Of a stretch of 12,211 bases of DNA, positions 6,299-11,463 are shown piece by piece. Origin of the DNA: an uncultured Lachnospiraceae bacterium (GTDB lineage: Bacteria > Bacillota > Clostridia > Lachnospirales > Lachnospiraceae). The translations under genes and the position numbers were made by a program. The DNA lies in NCBI GenBank assembly GCA_947631755.1, contig CANRMO010000060.1, positions 1 to 12,211 of the forward strand, in the 5' to 3' direction. A model generated the notes under the pieces. That model ran no database searches and was not told the origin of the DNA. It saw only the letters and a program-made list of their open reading frames with translations. Position 1 is the stretch's first letter. Every line of letters begins with the position of its first letter.

Positions 6299-7548
6299 TG
6301 TGGCAGATAGAATGGCATTTTTCCAATGCGCTGTCAATCCTGAATGACTGTATTATTTATTTCTGCATACAGTTTGGAAGATGTGTTCTGTTTTCCTTTC
6401 CGGTACTGGCATTGGTACTTATTCTGCGCACTACAATTCTAAAAAAAGCTGTTTTTCTAAAAGGAATGGTTTGGGGTATTTTTCTCATCGTTCCATTTGT
6501 AGGCAAGCTGAAGCTGTTTTATGACAATATGCTGATGTGCAGGCTATTCATGTGGTGGAACAATATTTGTATTGAATACTGGCAGGTTCGGTATGGATAT
6601 CTGATTGGCATGATCATTACTGTAAGCCTTATCTGTTGGAAACATAAAAAACTTCACAGGCTTGTATCGCACATGGAAAAAGGCAGGATTGACGGGCAGG
6701 AAATTTATATAAACGAAATGGCAGTCACGCCATTTACAACAGGACTTATCCATACAAGAACGACAGTTCCTAAAGTAATACTTCAAAATTTTCAGACGGA
6801 GGAATTGAAGATTATCTTGTTTCATGAGAGGACACATATCCGTTTAGGGCATTTATGGTATTATCTGCTATGGGATATAATACGGGTTTTATTATGGCTC
6901 AATCCATTTTTGACAGTCTGCAGGCGGTTTTTAAAGGAAGACATGGAGGACATATGCGACAGGGTAACGATTCAAAAAAACAGTAAAACCGCTTATGAAT
7001 ATGGAATGCTGCTTTTAAAGTGCGTAAAACTTCTCAGGGCAGAGAATATAGGATTATCCGCTACGTTTGCAGGGGAAAAGGATTACAGAGATGCGAAACA
7101 GCGGTTCGTTAGAATTGCCAATTTCACACCATACAAGAAATTGAAAGCATTTGTTTTTTGTATATGCTGCGCAGCAATGCTTATGGGAATGTTTTTGCTG
7201 GTAAAGCAGGTTTCCTATCCATGTTATACGGAAAATACAGATATTGTGTTAATGAATGATGCAGGGGAGATGTGGACGCTGTATGACAGCGGGGAATTGA
7301 GAAGCGCTTTTTATGCAGACGGGCAGAATGTCCATATTGACAGAAAAGCAATGGACAGTATTTTGCGGAACTATAACATTACAGAAAGCGGTTTCTATCT
7401 TAGCTTTGGCGGGTATATGAAAATACCGGGTATCAGTGGCGGAGGAAGTCTTGTTTATGTAGATTACAGCGGAGAAAATGAGAAACTGATAATTCCATAT
7501 TGGAACAGAGATGCGGACATAGCGACTATTATTTTTAAAAGAATTTAA
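6295..7548 (+). CDS. M56-family (BlaR1-type) membrane metalloprotease sensor
   Basis: This 417-residue integral membrane zinc protease is of the BlaR1/MecR1 M56 family, the sensor-protease partner of BlaI-type repressors. Hydrophobic segments lie at about 20-45, 52-70, 99-116, 185-205 and 284-303. The zinc motif HERTH is at 177-181, and Glu218 in MEDICD fits the third zinc ligand in the family. After the last helix comes an extracytoplasmic domain of only about 112 residues with a Gly-rich, beta-like look (for example GFYLSFGGYMKIPGISGGG). Classical BlaR1 is about 585-600 residues with a C-terminal penicillin-binding domain carrying STYK and KTG motifs; none is seen here, so the ligand is probably not a beta-lactam. 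The gene overlaps the repressor gene by four bases and is followed within 14 bases by the next gene. Confidence 0.9.
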   Translation: MMWQIEWHFSNALSILNDCIIYFCIQFGRCVLFSFPVLALVLILRTTILKKAVFLKGMVWGIFLIVPFVGKLKLFYDNMLMCRLFMWWNNICIEYWQVRYGYLIGMIITVSLICWKHKKLHRLVSHMEKGRIDGQEIYINEMAVTPFTTGLIHTRTTVPKVILQNFQTEELKIILFHERTHIRLGHLWYYLLWDIIRVLLWLNPFLTVCRRFLKEDMEDICDRVTIQKNSKTAYEYGMLLLKCVKLLRAENIGLSATFAGEKDYRDAKQRFVRIANFTPYKKLKAFVFCICCAAMLMGMFLLVKQVSYPCYTENTDIVLMNDAGEMWTLYDSGELRSAFYADGQNVHIDRKAMDSILRNYNITESGFYLSFGGYMKIPGISGGGSLVYVDYSGENEKLIIPYWNRDADIATIIFKRI

Positions 7549-7561
7549 GGAGGACAAAATT

Positions 7562-8383
7562 ATGGCAATTACAGGAGTAAACAATTACAACAGTGTTTAT
7601 GAAAACACATATGCTTCATCAAGAAAGGAAGCGGCAAAGAAAGAGGAGACAAAGGAAACAGTCACTACGCAAAAAAGCACTGAAACCACAAGGAGTAGCA
7701 GGAATGAGGAATATCTAAAAAATTTGCAGAAGCAAGTACCGTATATCAAATTGCAGACCGGATATGGGCTTAACACAAGTAATGACAGTAAAGTGAATGT
7801 TGTTAGTGTCAATCCCAAACTATTGGAGAAAATGCAGAATGATCCGCAGGCAGCAAAGGAATATACGCAGAGATTGAAAGATGTGGAATCTGCTACCAAA
7901 TGGGTTGATAATTTTGAAAAATCAATGGGATATACTGCAATTTGCAGGCATGGATATGTAGATGAAAATGGTAATTTTTCTAGTTTTGCCGTTGTAGTAA
8001 GAAAAGATGAGTTAAACGAAAAACTCCGCAAAGAAGCGCAGGAAAACACCGAAGAACGGATTGAAAAGTCAAGAGAAAACGCCCGTGAAAATGCTCAGCA
8101 GCTTGCAGAGAAATTAGGGGAAAAGGCAGAGGAAGCAGAGGAAAGCGAAAATAAACTGGAAAATGCGGCAGAGAAGAAAGTAGTAAAGGAAGATGAAACA
8201 ACAATTCCAAACAAGGCAGAGCAGCTTTTAGAAGAAAAAATAGCTTCTTCCAAAGACGGCACGATTTATCTGAATGACACAGATATCCGGACAATTATTG
8301 AAGCTGCCAAAGAAGATAATGCAGGCAAAGCAAATACAAAACAACAAACAGTGGTTGGTTCTAATTTAGATTTACAGGTATAA
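7562..8383 (+). CDS. DUF6033-like protein with coiled-coil C-terminal half
   Basis: This 273-residue, hydrophilic protein lacks a signal peptide and membrane helices. Residues 1-48 are Ser/Thr/Lys/Glu-rich and probably disordered. Residues about 49-148 look globular (EEYLKNLQKQVPYIKL, then VNPKLLEKMQNDPQAAKEY, then GYVDENGNFSSFAVVVRKDE) and resemble the DUF6033 family of Lachnospiraceae, from memory only. Residues about 150-232 form a charged helical coiled coil. The tail includes DGTIYLNDTDIRTIIEAA. AGGAGG precedes the ATG by nine bases, and the gene lies 13 bases after the M56 gene, so it is probably the fourth-to-last step of one operon controlled by the repressor. Its first residues, MAITGVNNYN, closely resemble those of the next protein. 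Function is unknown. Confidence 0.82.
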   Translation: MAITGVNNYNSVYENTYASSRKEAAKKEETKETVTTQKSTETTRSSRNEEYLKNLQKQVPYIKLQTGYGLNTSNDSKVNVVSVNPKLLEKMQNDPQAAKEYTQRLKDVESATKWVDNFEKSMGYTAICRHGYVDENGNFSSFAVVVRKDELNEKLRKEAQENTEERIEKSRENARENAQQLAEKLGEKAEEAEESENKLENAAEKKVVKEDETTIPNKAEQLLEEKIASSKDGTIYLNDTDIRTIIEAAKEDNAGKANTKQQTVVGSNLDLQV

Positions 8384-8397
8384 GGAGGATTAAGAAA

Positions 8398-9066
8398 ATG
8401 ACAATTAACGGTATCAATGGAACAAACGCACAAATGGGGCAAATGGGAATGAATCAGGCAACAGATTCTTACAGCCGGAATATTCAGATCCAGATTGCCG
8501 ATGCACAGAAGCAGTTGCAGGAGCTTTCTTCTAATAAGGAAATGACATTAGAGGAAAAAATGAATAAGCAGCAGGAAATACAGCAGCAAATCAACGACTT
8601 GAATGTGCAGTTAAGACAACATCAAATGGAGCAACGCAGAGAGAAACAGCAGAAACAATCCTCTTATGATGATATGATTGGTGGAAACCAGAAAACCGGC
8701 GCAGCAGATACGGGAGTGATTATTTCTCTTTCTACTGCAAAAGAGCAGATTGACGGCATGAAGAAAGTGCGGAAAGACTTGCAGGGGAAATTGCGTATTG
8801 CCCAAACGGCGGAGGAAAAGGCAGACTTGCAGGAAAAGATTGACAATATTACTCAAAATATAGGCGATAAGGTAAAAGAAACACAAGACATTATATCAGA
8901 TTCTTATAAGGCTGAACAGGATAAGACGGATAAGACACCGGATAAGAAAGAAGATGAAAAAGAGAACGAAACAAATATTGTTTCGGAAGAAAATAATGGT
9001 AGTGTTGAGGTTAAGTCTGTTGAAAATGCGAATACAGATGTTGAGGTGGAAAAAGAAAAGGAATGA
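8398..9066 (+). CDS. FlxA-like coiled-coil protein
   Basis: This 222-residue protein is rich in Gln, Lys, Glu and Asn, with no signal peptide or membrane helix. Residues about 26-88 form a long coiled coil (QIADAQKQLQELSSNKEMTL, then EIQQQINDLNVQLRQHQMEQ) that resembles the FlxA-like family, named after a flagellar-regulon protein of E. coli of unknown role. A second helical segment (about 112-168) includes AKEQIDGMKKVRKDLQGKL. The last 50 residues are acidic and lysine-rich, likely disordered. AGGAGG overlaps the end of the preceding gene's stop codon, nine bases before the ATG, so both genes share an operon. The N-terminus, MTINGINGTN, matches that of the upstream protein, hinting at a shared sorting or export signal. 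No flagellar genes are near. Confidence 0.82.
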   Translation: MTINGINGTNAQMGQMGMNQATDSYSRNIQIQIADAQKQLQELSSNKEMTLEEKMNKQQEIQQQINDLNVQLRQHQMEQRREKQQKQSSYDDMIGGNQKTGAADTGVIISLSTAKEQIDGMKKVRKDLQGKLRIAQTAEEKADLQEKIDNITQNIGDKVKETQDIISDSYKAEQDKTDKTPDKKEDEKENETNIVSEENNGSVEVKSVENANTDVEVEKEKE

Positions 9067-9084
9067 TAAGAAACAGTTAAATAA

Positions 9085-9315
9085 GTTAGGTATAAGGCGG
9101 GAAATGGTGGCAGTGGCAAAGGAAGAATACAAAGGTTAGGCGGTCTTTCTGTAATGGCTGGATGCGTTTATAACAGTAAAAGGAAAGCGGCTAATCCCAA
9201 ATGGCAGCCGGGGCAGTCATTTGGTTCAACTATACTTGACAGCGTTACAATGGACGAAGATACGATTAGATGGTATGCCAGACGGAAGCAAATGCCAGTC
9301 TGTCATGAAGAATAG
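9085..9315 (+). pseudogene. Probable remnant of a third output gene
   Basis: A frame of 76 codons is open from just after a TAA at 9082 to a TAG at 9313-9315. Only the ATG at 9154 could start it, giving 53 residues (MAGCVYNSKRKAANPKWQPG and onward, ending QMPVCHEE), and no good ribosome binding site precedes it. The protein-like composition, with three Trp/Tyr-containing segments and a Gly-Gly-Ser-Gly run upstream of the ATG, suggests real former coding sequence that lost its 5' end. It lies 18 bases after the FlxA-like gene, in line with the operon. It could also be a genuine small gene. No family was recognised. Confidence 0.35.
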
Positions 9316-9324
9316 GAGATGATA

Positions 9325-9357
9325 ATGAAGTGTAGGTACGAAAGGCATACTATATAA
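9325..9357 (+). CDS. Possible 10-codon leader peptide or truncated gene
   Basis: ATG at 9325 follows AGGAG (9314-9318) by six bases and encodes MKCRYERHTI before TAA at 9355-9357. A large hairpin begins seven bases later. The good ribosome binding site with a very short frame suggests either a leader peptide or a gene start cut off by a deletion. Confidence 0.25.
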   Translation: MKCRYERHTI

Positions 9358-9363
9358 ACACAA

Positions 9364-9406
9364 CCTTATTTTTTTCTGCCTGCATGAGCGGCAAAGGAAA
9401 ATAAGG
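9364..9406. repeat. Imperfect 17-bp hairpin
   Basis: The arms 9364-9380 and 9390-9406 pair over 17 positions, with the outer nine (CCTTATTTT) perfect, two G-U pairs and one mismatch, around a 9-base loop. No T run follows, so it is not a simple terminator. It is the first of three hairpin structures in this 200-base gap. Confidence 0.6.
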
Positions 9407-9482
9407 GGAAGATACGAATTTTAATACAATGGTTAAGGTATTATAAATATACCGTTTTTCGACAAGAATTAAAACAGAACAT

Positions 9483-9535
9483 AAGGATACAGTTTGTTTG
9501 GAGTAAAAACTCCAACAGACTGTATCCTTTTTTTT
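9483..9535 (+). terminator. Strong rho-independent terminator
   Basis: The arms 9483-9503 and 9510-9529 pair over 20 bp (one bulged T, one G-U) around the loop TAAAAA and run into eight T residues (9528-9535). It would end transcripts of the BlaI/M56 operon and separate them from the sigma-like gene. Confidence 0.88.
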
Positions 9536-9542
9536 GTTGGTG
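9535..9542 (+). repeat. Direct repeat TGTTGGTG, right copy
   Basis: This is an exact copy of the eight bases at 5781-5788. It overlaps the end of the terminator T run and the right Spo0A-like box, and ATTTAC follows at 9555-9560. Confidence 0.35.
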
Positions 9543-9587
9543 TCGAAAAATATGGATTTACCGAGAACGGTGTAGACCGCCACCATA

Positions 9588-9621
9588 CTCCGGTTTGATT
9601 TCTAAAAATTTCAAATCGGAG
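9588..9621 (+). promoter_or_regulatory. Hairpin covering the ribosome binding site of the sigma-like gene
   Basis: CTCCGGTTTGA at 9588-9598 pairs with TCAAATCGGAG at 9611-9621 over 11 bp with one G-U pair and a 12-base loop. The right arm contains most of the Shine-Dalgarno sequence GGAGG (9618-9622), whose start codon is at 9630. If formed in the mRNA, it would block translation initiation. Confidence 0.55.
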
Positions 9622-9629
9622 GTAAGAAT

Positions 9630-10106
9630 ATGAAGGGAAAACACCCTAAAAGACGGAAGGACAAATATAATCCCTACAGTATATGGGAAGTGGACAAGCA
9701 TTATTACATATCATTTACGGACGGGCAGGGTAATTTCCATGAAATGGAGATAAGCCGGGTACTCTACGAAGTCTTTGATACTTTTGAACTGATTGAGTTG
9801 TCATACCTGAATGAATGGGACAGGCATATTGAGCAGTCAGAGGTGTGGGAAAGTACGTTAAACGTGAGAGCCATGCACAAACCGGAATCTGTAGAAGATA
9901 TGATAATTCAAAATTATGATAAGGAGCGGCTGTATATTGCTATAGGCAGGCTGCCCAGAAAACAAAAGAGAAGACTGTTAATGAATTATTTTGGTGGATT
10001 ATCCTGTGCGGAGATTGCCAAAAGGGAAAACTGTTCTATTAGGGCGGTGGAGTACAGTGTACATGACGCAATCCGAAAGTTGAAAGAAATATTAAAAAAT
10101 TACTAA
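9630..10106 (+). CDS. Sigma-70 region 4-type protein of mobile elements
   Basis: This 158-residue protein's C-terminal third matches sigma-70 region 4: residues about 100-156 include AIGRLPRKQKRRLLMNYFGG and a helix-turn-helix at about 124-150 (LSCAEIAKRENCSIRAVEYS) that would bind a -35 element. The N-terminal part (about 1-95) has no clear region 2, the part that melts the -10, so it may act as a partial sigma or as an activator rather than a full sigma factor. Similar small proteins are common in clostridial conjugative elements and are thought to control element genes. GGAGG at 9618-9622 sets the start at 9630, within a hairpin. The gene is bounded by terminators on both sides, so it is transcribed alone. 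Confidence 0.88.
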   Translation: MKGKHPKRRKDKYNPYSIWEVDKHYYISFTDGQGNFHEMEISRVLYEVFDTFELIELSYLNEWDRHIEQSEVWESTLNVRAMHKPESVEDMIIQNYDKERLYIAIGRLPRKQKRRLLMNYFGGLSCAEIAKRENCSIRAVEYSVHDAIRKLKEILKNY

Positions 10107-10134
10107 AAGAACTTTCGCATTTTGCATTTAAGTG

Positions 10135-10180
10135 AGGAAACAAGTGAGAGGGATATTTTTCTCTTGCTTGTTTCCTTTTT
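10135..10180 (+). terminator. Rho-independent terminator of the sigma-like gene
   Basis: AGGAAACAAGTGAGAG at 10135-10150 pairs with 10161-10176 over 16 bp with two G-U pairs, around a 10-base loop, and runs into six T residues (10175-10180). It begins 28 bases after the stop codon at 10106. Confidence 0.88.
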
Positions 10181-10598
10181 CTTGTGGAAACAAAAACACT
10201 TTGACAACTTCATACCCATTTACCACATACATTCCTGCTGTTATCGTGATGAGCGTAAGCCACGATAGCGGGTACGCCATGATCTGTATGGGGGCAGGGG
10301 CAGCGAAATCCCACATGATAATCGTTTTGGTTTCCGTCTGGTCTGTTCCTATGCAGGGAGCGGAGTCTGCCCGGCTATGAGTGCCGGATTGCTTTCGGTA
10401 CGGCGATGACAGACAGCAGGCATAATGATACTCCTGTCCGGCCATAAAGTCGAGCGTTAAAAGCGTCGCAACAAGTGGGGGCAGCTCCGGGAGATCCCCG
10501 GAGGGGTGGGATTCCCGTGGAGCTGATAGAGCAGTCAGCCGTGTGGTAACTTCCCTTACCAGCCGAAAATATATTTTCATCTGCTGGCACAAGCCGGG
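10181..10598 (+). ncRNA. GC-rich, hairpin-rich non-coding region, candidate structured RNA
   Basis: No supported gene is found in this stretch. A perfect -35 box, TTGACA, is at 10201-10206, with only weak -10 candidates about 17-20 bases on. Successive perfect or near-perfect hairpins follow: TATCGTG/CACGATA (10242-10248 with 10261-10267), CTCCGGG/CCCGGAG (10485-10491 with 10497-10503), competing CAGCTCC/GGAGCTG (10482-10488 with 10519-10525), and TGGTAA/TTACCA (10544-10549 with 10556-10561). A structured RNA is one reading; an origin of transfer or other cis-acting site of the element is another. Nothing decides between them. Confidence 0.35.
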
Positions 10599-10661
10599 GT
10601 GTCGGGGACAAATAGGCTTTACTTAATTCTAATGCACAGCGAAGATGTGCAGATGGAGGAA

Positions 10662-10717
10662 AAACCTCTGCTCACTCATAGCGAGTTTGCATTTTCCTTC
10701 AGAAAACGAGGAGGTTT
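10662..10717 (+). promoter_or_regulatory. Possible pairing that masks the mazF ribosome binding site
   Basis: AAACCTC at 10662-10668 is the exact complement of GAGGTTT at 10711-10717, which contains the end of the AGGAGG Shine-Dalgarno sequence (10709-10714). The same CCTC can instead pair with GAGG at 10656-10659. The long 42-base loop makes it weaker than the sigma hairpin. Confidence 0.3.
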
Positions 10718-10721
10718 AGAT

Positions 10722-11087
10722 ATGTCAGGAAAGATATGCAGGGGCGGTATGTTTTATGCAGACTTGAACCCTGTTATTGGTTCAGAGCAGGGCGGCTTCC
10801 GCCCTGTTCTGATTATACAGAACAACACTGGCAACCAGTACAGCCCCACGGTCATCGTGGCGGCTATGTCAGGCAGGATAAAGGGGAAGACGGAGCTTCC
10901 GACACACTATAAGGTAAGGCCGTATGCCGGACTGGACAAGGAATCCCTTGTTCTTCTGGAGCAGATACGGACGATAGACAAAAAACGTCTGAAAAAGCAC
11001 ATCGGACAGTTGGGGCAGGCAGACATGAGGCAGATTGACCAGTGCCTTGCCGTCAGCCTTGCTTTGGAGATAGCACGAACAGTATAG
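10722..11087 (+). CDS. mazF: MazF/PemK-family endoribonuclease
   Basis: This 121-residue sequence-specific mRNA interferase is close to B. subtilis MazF (EndoA, 116 residues). It shares the RGxxYxADLxPVxGSEQGG-type start (here GGMFYADLNPVIGSEQGG), RPVLIIQNNTGNQYSPTVIV and LVLLEQIRTIDKKRL. The catalytic Arg25 of B. subtilis MazF corresponds to Arg27; catalytic Thr48 aligns with Ser50, a conservative change that may keep activity. AGGAGG at 10709-10714 sets the ATG at 10722; the frame is open 123 bases further upstream without a comparable site. No MazE-like antitoxin gene lies upstream, and the gene downstream does not look like one. Such solitary MazF-like genes next to serine recombinases are usual in these elements. 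Confidence 0.93.
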   Translation: MSGKICRGGMFYADLNPVIGSEQGGFRPVLIIQNNTGNQYSPTVIVAAMSGRIKGKTELPTHYKVRPYAGLDKESLVLLEQIRTIDKKRLKKHIGQLGQADMRQIDQCLAVSLALEIARTV

Positions 11088-11105
11088 AAAGAGGGGGTGT
11101 TTGCC

Positions 11106-11291
11106 ATGCAGACAGTTATGGAACCGGCAGTGGAAGAGGAGATAAGCGGCTGCCATGTTACGCTTTTCTTCGTGGAAAAACCGGTTGAGGGTGTAATGGA
11201 GAGAATACAGTCCATTTTGTCCAATGCTTATGAGGAACGGGTGCAGAATGACCTGAAAGAGATTGTCAGCCGTAAGGCAGGAATTGGCTGA
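11106..11291 (+). CDS. Small TnpW-like protein next to the recombinase
   Basis: This 61-residue protein has the core GCHVTLFFVEKPVEGVMERI followed by a charged helix. The pattern of a short beta strand with aromatic residues followed by an amphipathic helix resembles TnpW-type proteins encoded beside large serine recombinases of the Tn4451 group, but the match is from memory and loose. GAGGGGG at 11091-11097 lies eight bases before the ATG at 11106; a GTG at 11097 is less likely. The gene starts 18 bases after the mazF stop codon and is likely co-transcribed with it. It might serve as a recombinase accessory factor; a role as MazF antitoxin cannot be excluded from position alone. Confidence 0.72.
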   Translation: MQTVMEPAVEEEISGCHVTLFFVEKPVEGVMERIQSILSNAYEERVQNDLKEIVSRKAGIG

Positions 11292-11295
11292 AACC

Positions 11296-11454
11296 CTATG
11301 GATTGCACTGTAAATATCAAATTCGCACATTTGTTGCGGTGGGTGTTTCTTCCTATAATAAATGCAGGACAGGCAGACCAGAGAATGAAAAAGGATTGCC
11401 ACAGCACCTTGACAATTCCATACAGTGCATCCCATAGAAATTTTTTATGGGAGG
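11296..11454 (+). promoter_or_regulatory. Recombinase leader with two competing pairings
   Basis: Positions 11296-11312 pair with 11421-11437 over 17 positions with 15 matches. The 3' end of the same right arm, CCCATA at 11431-11436, can instead pair with TATGGG at 11446-11451, which extends with one G-U and A-T pairs into an 8-bp stem. That second hairpin covers the GGG of the Shine-Dalgarno sequence GGGAGG (11449-11454). The two pairings exclude each other, the layout of a switch controlling translation. Confidence 0.45.
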
Positions 11455-11463
11455 AAATAGTCA

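Larger units (their letters stand above)
9455..9550. repeat. 10-bp inverted repeat with Spo0A-box-like ends
   Basis: TTTTTCGACA at 9455-9464 and its exact complement TGTCGAAAAA at 9541-9550 flank the terminator hairpin at 9483-9535. Each arm contains TGTCGAA, which matches the known Spo0A box consensus TGNCGAA. The arms could close a large cruciform or be two protein-binding sites in opposite orientation. Confidence 0.5.

Noticed and set aside
5897..7548. Beta-lactam resistance module
   Set aside because: The repressor and protease match the regulatory pair, but no beta-lactamase or penicillin-binding protein gene exists in the window and the sensor lacks the penicillin-binding domain.
10128..10592. 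Minus-strand frame with a hydrophobic segment (from Met at 10316) in the gap after the sigma-like gene
   Set aside because: It reads through the + strand terminator hairpin and has no ribosome binding site before the Met.
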